Shown here in pieces: positions 1-5,017 of a stretch of DNA of 5,017 nt; position 1 is the first letter of the stretch, and each line of letters begins with the position of its first letter. Source of the stretch: Candidatus Anaerobutyricum stercoripullorum (GTDB lineage: Bacteria > Bacillota > Clostridia > Lachnospirales > Lachnospiraceae); assembly GCA_019114885.1 (NCBI GenBank), contig DXEQ01000122.1:1-5017 (forward strand). Direction: 5' to 3'. Made by a program: the position numbers and the translations under genes. The notes beneath the pieces were generated by a model that worked only from the letters and a program-made list of their open reading frames with translations, did no database searches and was not told the DNA's origin.

Positions 1-882
1 AGTGTCTACAGCCGCAATTCATCCCTTTCCGGCGCCCTTGGGAGCATCCGGGATGAAGCGCAGCTGGCCACCGAGGCCATCAACCGTGTGGAGACTCAGG
101 TGACGGACGTGCGTACCCTTTCCGTCCAGCAGGAGTATTTTAACCTCCTGGCGGCAGGGCTTCTTGGCCTTCATTATTCCTCCGGGATGGCGGAGGACGG
201 AAGCACGGTGCGCTACGCCCACACGGCGGAAAAGCTGGAGGATTCCGCCTACGCCTGGATGAGCGGCACAAACGGTTTCTTTATCAGCACGGATGGCGGA
301 AAAACCTGGGGGCATGGCTGGGCGGATACGGAGGAAGTGGTAAAGCTTGCGGTGGAGGCCGTGGGACTTTCCGCTGACGCACTGCTCAGTGGGGCGCTTC
401 GGACTTCCCTTGTGAAGATCTTTGGGACCGATCACTTTTTCTGGGAGGGAGACGCGATCTGCCTGCTCGACCCGGAGAATGATAAACGGATTCTGAAGAT
501 TGGCCAGTACACAGAAGGCAGTTATGGCATTGCGGCCAGTACTGATGGCGGGCTGAACTGGGAGGCGGCCGTAGACTTTGACGGGGTATCCGGCGGAGGA
601 GACTCCGGAGGCACGACGACCGTGGTACAGGGTGAGACCATCGTAAAGTCCGAGACTGCGCCTACAAGCCCCGCTGTAGATGCCCTTTGGGTGGATAAGG
701 CCAGCCGGCGGCTGAAGCTCTGGGATGGGACGGAGTGGGTTGTCATCGGATATGAACCGGAGGAGACGGGGCCAACAGAGCCGCCAGTTCCAGAAGAACC
801 CACAGACCCGGAGACACCGGAAACAGGGGAAGGCACGGAAACATCCCCGGAGACCGAAGATACAGAAGGAGGAGGTGTGTAA
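1..882 (+). CDS. Tal-like tail-tip / phage minor structural protein, C-terminal part (5' partial)
   Basis: The reading frame is open from the first base, so only the last 293 residues are seen. A GTG at 88 is internal, not a credible start: it has no ribosome binding site and protein-like sequence precedes it. The visible part starts in a helical stretch (about residues 10-55). A Gly/Trp-rich segment follows with two Asp-box-like motifs, STDGGKTW (about 96-103) and STDGGLNW (about 180-187). Between them lies a VGLSADALLSGALR segment of the kind that ends Firmicutes tail-tip (Tal/prophage endopeptidase tail) proteins. Then come a Gly-rich hinge (about 197-205), a module ending LWDGTEWVVIGY (about 240-251), and an acidic Pro/Glu/Thr-rich tail. 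The family call is inferred from these segments and from the BppU and fibre genes downstream. The diagnostic N-terminal domain is outside the window. The protein probably sits at the distal tail tip; any enzymatic activity cannot be judged. Confidence 0.72.
   Translation, partial: SVYSRNSSLSGALGSIRDEAQLATEAINRVETQVTDVRTLSVQQEYFNLLAAGLLGLHYSSGMAEDGSTVRYAHTAEKLEDSAYAWMSGTNGFFISTDGGKTWGHGWADTEEVVKLAVEAVGLSADALLSGALRTSLVKIFGTDHFFWEGDAICLLDPENDKRILKIGQYTEGSYGIAASTDGGLNWEAAVDFDGVSGGGDSGGTTTVVQGETIVKSETAPTSPAVDALWVDKASRRLKLWDGTEWVVIGYEPEETGPTEPPVPEEPTDPETPETGEGTETSPETEDTEGGGV
754..879 (+). other. Pro/Glu/Thr-rich acidic C-terminal tail of the Tal-like protein
   Basis: The last 42 residues are almost entirely Pro, Glu, Thr, Asp and Gly, with many PE, TE and PET steps, and the segment is strongly acidic. 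Low complexity and lack of hydrophobic residues point to a disordered tail or spacer. It ends Gly-Gly-Gly-Val, and those codons are the Shine-Dalgarno sequence of the next gene, so the end of the protein is partly shaped by the translation signal. A docking or spacing role next to the baseplate is inference only. Confidence 0.7.
866..877 (+). promoter_or_regulatory. Ribosome binding site of the BppU-like gene, inside the upstream coding sequence
   Basis: AAGGAGGAGGTG is a near-ideal Shine-Dalgarno sequence. The GGAGG core at 871-875 leaves 7 bases before the ATG at 883. It lies inside the last codons of the upstream gene, whose TAA (880-882) abuts the ATG. That arrangement favours translational coupling of the two genes and selects 883 over the in-frame ATG at 892. 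Confidence 0.85.
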
Positions 883-1557
883 ATGGCGGATATGAAGATC
901 TATCAGGAAGTGGAACTTTCCCTGACCGAAAACCTGGTCCCCACCGTTGTCCATGTGAAGCAGTTTGACCATAAGGCAAGGAAGATCCGCTGCAGGCTCT
1001 ACAGCAGTTCCGTGGAGTATGTCATCCCGGAGGGCGCCATCGTCAGCTGCGCGGGGACCCGGCCGGATGGCCATCTCTTCCAGTACAGCTCGGAGACAGC
1101 GCCGGAGCTGGTGTTTATCGAAGAAAATACCGTCATCTTTACCGTCACGGATTTCATGACAGCGGTGTTTGGCAGATACCCCGTGGATGTGATCCTCCTG
1201 GATAACGAGGGAGATGTGCTGGGGACCTTTTCCCTGACACTGCGTATTGAGCGTTCAGCGGTAGGCAACGGAAAAATCGCCGCGATCACCTACCAGAAAG
1301 CGGTGGAGGCTGTAGCGGCAGGGATCTATGAATGCTTTACCACGGAGGACGGATACTTTGGGATCCGGTCCCATGATGGGCTGGGCTATGAAACCGGATC
1401 GGTATCCAGCACCATCGATAAGCTCCACGATACGATGGTCAACTGTTCGATCAATGACGCGGGATACCTGGTCTTTGATACGGATGATGGCCTGGGACTT
1501 GCCTTTGGGACAGATGTGGAGGGACGGCTGGTGGTGCTGTTCCATGAAGAAATCTAA
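883..1557 (+). CDS. BppU-family phage baseplate upper protein
   Basis: Complete gene of 224 residues. Residues 1 to about 128 look like the N-terminal domain of BppU-type baseplate upper proteins (Pfam DUF2479/BppU_N). It opens with beta strands and a V-K-Q-F-D-H-K-A-R-K segment (25-34). An IPEGAIVSCAGTRPDG stretch (48-63) follows, then FTVTDFMTAVFGRYPVDVILLD (86-107, described here by its ends) and a strand closing in TLRIERSAV (119-127). In lactococcal phages BppU links the baseplate core to receptor-binding proteins, and the fibre gene immediately downstream fits that role. After a short helix (about 131-150) the C-terminal third is unlike the lactococcal protein and holds two copies of a 16-residue Gly/Asp motif (157-172 and 194-209). 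There is no signal peptide or membrane segment. The start at 883 is fixed by its ribosome binding site. The family call is from recognition of sequence style, without a database search. Confidence 0.8.
   Translation: MADMKIYQEVELSLTENLVPTVVHVKQFDHKARKIRCRLYSSSVEYVIPEGAIVSCAGTRPDGHLFQYSSETAPELVFIEENTVIFTVTDFMTAVFGRYPVDVILLDNEGDVLGTFSLTLRIERSAVGNGKIAAITYQKAVEAVAAGIYECFTTEDGYFGIRSHDGLGYETGSVSSTIDKLHDTMVNCSINDAGYLVFDTDDGLGLAFGTDVEGRLVVLFHEEI
1351..1509 (+). repeat. Two-copy 16-residue motif GYxxxxxxDGLGxxxG in the BppU-like protein
   Basis: Copy one is GYFGIRSHDGLGYETG (bases 1351-1398, residues 157-172). Copy two is GYLVFDTDDGLGLAFG (bases 1462-1509, residues 194-209). The Gly, Tyr, Asp-Gly-Leu-Gly and final Gly positions match at identical spacing. 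The DNA is not obviously repeated, so this is an old protein-level duplication or a beta-repeat. The 21 residues between the copies include a helix-like stretch. Confidence 0.6.
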
Positions 1558-1559
1558 AC

Positions 1560-1574
1560 GCCGGAATATCCGGC
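1560..1574 (+). other. Small perfect hairpin between the BppU-like and tail fibre genes
   Basis: GCCGGA (1560-1565) and TCCGGC (1569-1574) form a 6-bp GC-rich stem with a 3-base loop in the 32-base gap between stop and start. No T-run follows, so it is not an intrinsic terminator. It ends three bases before the ribosome binding site of the fibre gene and could affect mRNA stability or translation. It could also be chance. Confidence 0.45.
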
Positions 1575-1576
1575 AG

Positions 1577-1583
1577 AAAGGAG
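1577..1583 (+). promoter_or_regulatory. Ribosome binding site of the tail fibre gene
   Basis: AAAGGAG lies 6 bases before the ATG at 1590. It supports that start, as does the protein, whose conserved attachment-domain sequence begins within the first few residues. Confidence 0.8.
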
Positions 1584-1589
1584 AAGGAT

Positions 1590-4500
1590 ATGTCTGAGTA
1601 TATTGGAAACCGGATCGTTCCCAGACATGATGGCGTCTGGGACAGCACAAAGGCCTATGAACCGCTCATTATTGTATATGAGGAGGGATCCGGAGACAGT
1701 TATATCAGCCGGAAGGATGTGCCGGCGGGAACAGGGCTGAATCAGAAGGAATATTGGGCGCTCTGCGCCAGATTTTCGGAGCAGGTCGCTCTGCTGCGGG
1801 AGGAGACCGATGGACAGGTAGCCGGGATGCAGAAGCTGACCACGGATACGTTAAATACCATGACCCAGCGCACGGAGGCTGCGGAGGATCTGACCAACAG
1901 CAATAAGGCTGCCCTGGAACAGCGCATGGAAAATATCGAGGCCCGCCAGGATGCCAATGTATCCGCAAGCACGGATTCCAGTGCCGATTATGCGGCAGAG
2001 ATGGTGGATGCCCGTGTGGACGATACCGGACGGACTTTTGATTCTGCCGGATCCAATGTCCGGGCGCTTGGAAAAGCCCGTACCTTCCAGAACCTTGCAA
2101 AGAGCTGGGGATGGAGAGATAACGCCTTTGTCAATGATGCCGGTGCCGTCACTTCCAGCCAGAACTGGAGTACCCTTCATATGGTGCCGGTCACCGGGGG
2201 AAGCATCCTGATTCACGGCGCCTTAAGCTATATGTCGGGAAAGGATACCTATCACAACATCGTCTGTTTTGACAGGAGTAAGAATTATCTGGGCGGCGCG
2301 TTCCGTGCTCCGGAGGGGAATGTTTTCTACGACTATGAAGAGTTTTCTCTTTTGGAAGGGACCTGTTTTGTCTCAATTAGTACTTCGACGAGAAACAAAG
2401 ATGGGTTTGGCCTGTATCTGCATCCCGACCTTCGGCCGGCGGAGGTCCTAAGCAATTATGCGACCATGTGGCAGTGGATCAACGGAGCGGTAGAAATCAC
2501 CTACGGTTCCAGCCTGGTGACTGTGGGCTTCCTTCAGACCTGCTATGTCTGCCGCAGGCCAAACGGAAACGATTATATCCAGACGAAGGTAAACCCGGAG
2601 GACAGCGCCGAAGTGGAATTTACCCCCAAAGGATGGTGGGCGGTCTATTTTCAGGATGAAGAAAAAGAAGCCGTGGAGGGACAGCCGGAATCCTTTGGAT
2701 CTGTCCATGTGGAATCCAACACGGCATGGCAGAGGCTTTTCACAAAGGATAAGTTTGTGCTGGCGGTATTTTATGACGGCCTTGTGGTGTATGTCGCCCC
2801 GGCTACAAATGGGGTCACCGTGAATGGGATCGACTATGGAAACCCGGCGAAGGTGGCATACCGGGCAGACTCTTACGCTTCCCATCTGGGACAGGAGATT
2901 TATCTTGAGTATGGAGAGATCACGCTGGACATGACGGCAAGGACCATCCAGGTAACGGATAGAATCCTCGCTTCCTGCAACACGAGGCAGTTTTACTGGC
3001 TGGAAGAAGATGAGGAACCAATCCCGCTTCTGGAAAGCGCGGCGGCTGCTGCCCACAACATGCTGATCCTTGGCTATGACAGCGGGAAGGACCAGATCAA
3101 TCTCTATGATAACGCGCAGTTCAAGGAACTGGGGGTTAACGGCTACTATATCGCCAGTTTCTATCAGGATAGGCTGTGGAACCCTCACATGAATCCGAGC
3201 CTGTCCTTTATCTATAACGGTGAGAAATACAGCGCCGGTGAGCTGTTTCAGTCTGACGCCCTGAACGGGTATATCGAAAAACGCTATCAGAGGATGCTTG
3301 GGAGTTCGATGTATCTCTCCGGTGGCAGCTTTGCCATCGACCAGGAGGCCGGGACCATGCAGGTCACGGGGCGCATCCTTGGTGTGCCGGAGAATTATCA
3401 TTATGTCTGGATCCATGAGCAGGAGGAAGCAGTGCCCATGGCGGATAACACACCACTTTCTACCGGCGGTTATCCCATGCGTATCCTCGCCTATAACTGG
3501 GGGGACAAATCCCTCAATCTTTATAATGAATCCGGATTTAAGGCGCTCGGAATGAACGGCTACTATATTGCCAGCTGGTACAGCAATAAGCTTTACAATG
3601 CCCACATGGATCCCAATGTGATTGTCACTGTCAATGGCACAGAATACAAAGCAGGGGATCTTTTTGATACGGCATCATCCACCTATGTGGAAAAGCGGTA
3701 TCAGAACTATGTAGCGCAGGCGATCTCCGATGGGAACGATGGGGATACCCTTGGGGATATCGTGACCCCATCCCATTGGGACTGCATGGAGGGCCGGCAG
3801 TTCTCCATGTTCTTCGACTGCCTTTCCAGGCATGAGGGACGGATGAACCTTTACCGGGTGACGAACAGCAAATCCCTGACCCGGAATGAGTACTGCCTGA
3901 ATTATACCCCTACGGCAGAGGATACAGATTTCAATGTCAATGTGATCCGGCTGGATGAGAATACGATGGAGGCCAGGGAGACGAAGCCTGTGGCGGTGCG
4001 CGTCCATCATCCTCTGAAAACAAAGGTGGTACGGAACATCTGTATCTGCGGGGACTCTCTGGTGGACTGTAACCAGGTGGCAACGGAAGTGTACCGGCTG
4101 CTTGCCGAGGATGGGGACTGTGAAGTCAATCAGGTAGGAACCAGGGGACCCTCCAACGGGAAGCATGAAGGGCGCGGCAGCTGGAAATGGAAGGATTACC
4201 TTGCCGATACGGACTATGCCGGAAAGACCAATGCTTTCTGGGATAAGGAGAAAGGTCGGCTGGATTTTCAGAAATACTGCAGCTCCAATGGATTTGAAGG
4301 GATCGATTACTTCCTGATCGCCCTTGGGACCAATGACGTGAGCCAGGGCTCTAACCTTTACCGCACGGAGGCACAGGTGGAGAAATTTGTCGATCAGGCA
4401 AAGCAGTTTGTGGACGCCCTCCTGGATCCGGAGACGGGATATCCGGACTGTAAGATCGGGATTGGGCTGTGCGGCCCCGGATCGGATTATTCCTACCTTG

Positions 4501-4967
4501 TGAACAGCAGCATGGGGATCTTTCGGAAGAGCATTAATACTTTGAACCTTGCGATGATCAAGGCGTTTGATGAAGGCGCTTATAAGCCGAATGTTACCTG
4601 TTTTGCCCATGGGCTTCGTACAGACCGGAGGCTGGCGTTTCCATATACGGAAAAGGCGATGACTGACCGTTTTTCGGAAACCAGCCGGACACTCACCAAC
4701 AGCATCCATCCCAGTGTTCGCGGCTATCAGGCCTTGGGCAGTCCGGAATCCAAAGGGAAAAACAAGACCACGGAGATTCGGGCGGCGCGGAAAGAGGATG
4801 GCAGGGAGCTCGTAAGGCGGGATGCGGATGCCAAAGGCAAGCTGCTGCTTCCGGAAACGGAAGTTCCGGAGCCGGCTGCCGTTGAAATCAGGCAGGAGGC
4901 CCCCATGCAGCCCGCTTCCATGGAAGAATTCCTCAAAATGACGGAAGAACTCTCAAAATTCAATTAA
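1590..4967 (+). CDS. Modular tail fibre / receptor-binding protein with SGNH esterase domain
   Basis: Complete, 1125 residues. Domains in order: a tail-fibre attachment domain (1-60, with GVWDSTKAYEPL and later YW, resembling the chitin-binding-like fold common in Firmicutes fibres); a coiled coil (about 61-125); a linker with the phage motif AEMVDARVDDTGRTFDSAG (136-154); a beta-rich, probably glycan-binding module (about 164-290); a doubtful then two clear copies of a roughly 133-residue module (about 298-429, 438-570, 575-708); a beta-sandwich (about 725-805); an SGNH hydrolase domain (about 812-1050); and a charged extension (1051-1125). Visible SGNH blocks are GDS (Ser823), Gly850 with HEGRGSW, GTND (Asn915) and HP (His1040). 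The expected catalytic Asp is Asn1037. The likely role is host-surface binding plus removal of ester (acetyl) groups from a wall or capsular polysaccharide, from family knowledge. The substrate is unknown. It follows the BppU-like gene by 32 bases, consistent with one operon. Confidence 0.85.
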   Translation: MSEYIGNRIVPRHDGVWDSTKAYEPLIIVYEEGSGDSYISRKDVPAGTGLNQKEYWALCARFSEQVALLREETDGQVAGMQKLTTDTLNTMTQRTEAAEDLTNSNKAALEQRMENIEARQDANVSASTDSSADYAAEMVDARVDDTGRTFDSAGSNVRALGKARTFQNLAKSWGWRDNAFVNDAGAVTSSQNWSTLHMVPVTGGSILIHGALSYMSGKDTYHNIVCFDRSKNYLGGAFRAPEGNVFYDYEEFSLLEGTCFVSISTSTRNKDGFGLYLHPDLRPAEVLSNYATMWQWINGAVEITYGSSLVTVGFLQTCYVCRRPNGNDYIQTKVNPEDSAEVEFTPKGWWAVYFQDEEKEAVEGQPESFGSVHVESNTAWQRLFTKDKFVLAVFYDGLVVYVAPATNGVTVNGIDYGNPAKVAYRADSYASHLGQEIYLEYGEITLDMTARTIQVTDRILASCNTRQFYWLEEDEEPIPLLESAAAAAHNMLILGYDSGKDQINLYDNAQFKELGVNGYYIASFYQDRLWNPHMNPSLSFIYNGEKYSAGELFQSDALNGYIEKRYQRMLGSSMYLSGGSFAIDQEAGTMQVTGRILGVPENYHYVWIHEQEEAVPMADNTPLSTGGYPMRILAYNWGDKSLNLYNESGFKALGMNGYYIASWYSNKLYNAHMDPNVIVTVNGTEYKAGDLFDTASSTYVEKRYQNYVAQAISDGNDGDTLGDIVTPSHWDCMEGRQFSMFFDCLSRHEGRMNLYRVTNSKSLTRNEYCLNYTPTAEDTDFNVNVIRLDENTMEARETKPVAVRVHHPLKTKVVRNICICGDSLVDCNQVATEVYRLLAEDGDCEVNQVGTRGPSNGKHEGRGSWKWKDYLADTDYAGKTNAFWDKEKGRLDFQKYCSSNGFEGIDYFLIALGTNDVSQGSNLYRTEAQVEKFVDQAKQFVDALLDPETGYPDCKIGIGLCGPGSDYSYLVNSSMGIFRKSINTLNLAMIKAFDEGAYKPNVTCFAHGLRTDRRLAFPYTEKAMTDRFSETSRTLTNSIHPSVRGYQALGSPESKGKNKTTEIRAARKEDGRELVRRDADAKGKLLLPETEVPEPAAVEIRQEAPMQPASMEEFLKMTEELSKFN
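2901..3713 (+). repeat. Tandem repeat of a roughly 133-residue module in the tail fibre
   Basis: Residues 438-570 (bases 2901-3299) and 575-708 (bases 3312-3713) align along their whole length. Shared signposts in order are an opening Tyr-Leu strand, IQVTDRIL / MQVTGRIL, a W-x-x-E-x-E-E segment, INLYDN / LNLYNE, F-K-x-L-G, NGYYIASFY / NGYYIASWY, an N-x-H-M-(N/D)-P step, a Y-N-G or V-N-G turn with an A-G-(E/D)-L-F follow-up, and a final EKRYQ. The DNA has diverged, so this is an old duplication. I do not recognise the family. The dense aromatics and beta-like pattern suggest a glycan-binding or shaft module. Confidence 0.8.
3762..4004 (+). other. Beta-sandwich domain preceding the SGNH domain of the tail fibre
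   Basis: Residues about 725-805 run from a T-P-S-H-W-D start through R-Q-F-S-M-F-F-D-C-L and N-L-Y-R-V, to N-Y-T-P-T-A-E-D-T-D-F and an alternating strand ending V-A-V-R-V. The pattern matches the small domain often found before SGNH esterases in Firmicutes phage tail proteins, with its Y-T-P-T and D-x-x-F signposts. It probably helps present the substrate. The assignment is by pattern only. Confidence 0.6.
4023..4739 (+). other. SGNH/GDSL esterase domain of the tail fibre
   Basis: Block I is ICICGDSLVD with nucleophile Ser823 (codon 4056-4058). Block II includes Gly850 and the phage-type HEGRGSW stretch. Between blocks II and III are T-N-A-F-W-D and L-D-F-Q-K-Y, typical of phage-borne members. 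Block III is ALGTND, with Asn915 for the oxyanion hole. Block V is TNSIHPSVRGYQ with His1040 (codon 4707-4709). The Asp three residues before that His in the family is Asn1037 (AAC, 4698-4700). The domain ends abruptly after YQALG, without the usual closing helix. The Ser, Gly, Asn and His are present, so activity through a Ser-His dyad remains possible. Confidence 0.85.
4740..4964 (+). other. Charged C-terminal extension fused after the SGNH domain
   Basis: Residues 1051-1125 start S-P-E-S-K-G-K-N-K and are rich in Lys, Arg and Glu (for example IRAARKEDGRELVRR). A Pro-rich acidic hinge follows (LLPETEVPEPAAVEI) and a final amphipathic stretch, MEEFLKMTEELSKFN. It replaces the helix that normally closes an SGNH domain. 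No known family is recognised. Neither other forward frame carries SGNH-like sequence here, so a recent frameshift does not explain it. Confidence 0.6.
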
Positions 4968-4968
4968 C

Positions 4969-4976
4969 GGAGGTGA
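4969..4976 (+). promoter_or_regulatory. Ribosome binding site of the gene entering the right edge
   Basis: GGAGGTGA lies just after the fibre stop codon. Its GGAGG core (4969-4973) is 8 bases before the ATG at 4982, which is normal spacing. An ATG at 4978 is only 4 bases away and opens just an 8-codon frame, ending at 5004. The signal therefore selects 4982. Confidence 0.75.
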
Positions 4977-4981
4977 TATGG

Positions 4982-5017
4982 ATGAAGAAAATCCGGAATT
5001 TTAATCTTTCGTATGTT
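4982..5017 (+). CDS. Start of an unidentified gene (3' partial)
   Basis: Only 12 codons are seen, reading MKKIRNFNLSYV, open to the right edge. A start is supported by the strong ribosome binding site 8 bases upstream and a 14-base gap from the fibre stop, which suits the same transcript. In such clusters the next genes are usually small tail-associated proteins, holin or amidase, but 12 residues cannot distinguish these. The lysine-rich start alone is not evidence of a membrane protein. Confidence 0.6.
   Translation, partial: MKKIRNFNLSYV

Noticed and set aside
88..90. GTG as the start of the first gene
   Set aside because: No ribosome binding site precedes it, and the frame is open with helical protein-like sequence back to base 1. 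The true start is outside the window.
19..1074. Minus-strand open frame of 351 codons
   Set aside because: It overlaps two well-supported + strand genes and crosses their boundary. Its composition is not protein-like.
1560..1574. Intrinsic terminator after the BppU-like gene
   Set aside because: The hairpin is short and is followed by AGAAAGGAG rather than a T-run, so termination is unlikely.
2448..3605. Long minus-strand open frame (385 codons) opposite the tail fibre
   Set aside because: It lies wholly inside the fibre gene, which has clear domains and a ribosome binding site. Its translation lacks domain-like structure and is rich in His, Arg and Pro. It is a by-product of codon use on the + strand.
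3675..4709. Long minus-strand open frame (344 codons) opposite the SGNH half of the fibre
   Set aside because: It is antisense to conserved SGNH blocks, with no recognisable domains or neighbours on that strand. It is treated as a shadow.
4735..4967. Frameshift as the cause of the odd SGNH C-terminus
   Set aside because: The other two forward frames after 4725 reach stops and show no SGNH-like closing helix, so a simple indel does not restore the expected end.
1590..4967. Diversity-generating retroelement target in the tail fibre
   Set aside because: There is no C-type-lectin-like C-terminus, no template repeat and no reverse transcriptase in the window. The C-terminus is an SGNH domain with a charged tail.
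4978..5004. ATG at 4978 with an 8-codon reading frame
   Set aside because: It is too close to the Shine-Dalgarno sequence and stops almost at once. The ATG at 4982 has better spacing and an open frame to the edge.

Overview
The window is a stretch of a siphovirus-like tail/baseplate module, from a phage or prophage of a Gram-positive host. A gut Clostridia/Lachnospiraceae-type host is my best guess. The inference rests on protein style (a Tal-like tail protein, then a BppU-like baseplate protein, then a long SGNH-bearing tail fibre), strong AGGAGG-type ribosome binding sites, tight head-to-tail packing on one strand, and moderate-to-high GC by eye. No integrase, attachment site or host gene is present, so free phage and prophage cannot be told apart.

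Layout, all on the + strand: (1) 1-882, the 3' end of a tail-tip/Tal-like minor structural protein, open at the left edge, ending in two Asp-box-like motifs, a W-D-G-T-x-W module and a Pro/Glu/Thr-rich acidic tail. (2) 883-1557, a 224-residue BppU-family baseplate upper protein, starting directly after the previous stop codon. (3) 1590-4967, an 1125-residue tail fibre / receptor-binding protein. It has an N-terminal attachment domain, a coiled coil, a beta-rich module, two clear and one doubtful copy of a roughly 133-residue repeat, a beta-sandwich, an SGNH esterase domain and an unusual charged C-terminal extension. (4) 4982 to the right edge, the first 12 codons of another gene with a good ribosome binding site.

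The genes look like one transcription unit: gaps are 0, 32 and 14 bases, and no promoter or intrinsic terminator is visible. The likely joint role is the host-contact end of the tail. The Tal-like protein forms the tip, BppU connects the baseplate to the fibre, and the fibre binds and probably deacylates a cell-surface glycan.

The points most worth a second look are in the fibre. Asn stands where the SGNH family has its catalytic Asp. The SGNH fold seems to stop before its last helix and is replaced by about 75 residues of unrelated charged sequence. A tandem module I cannot assign to a named family lies between the shaft and the enzyme. I saw no RNA gene, CRISPR array, insertion sequence or diversity-generating retroelement.
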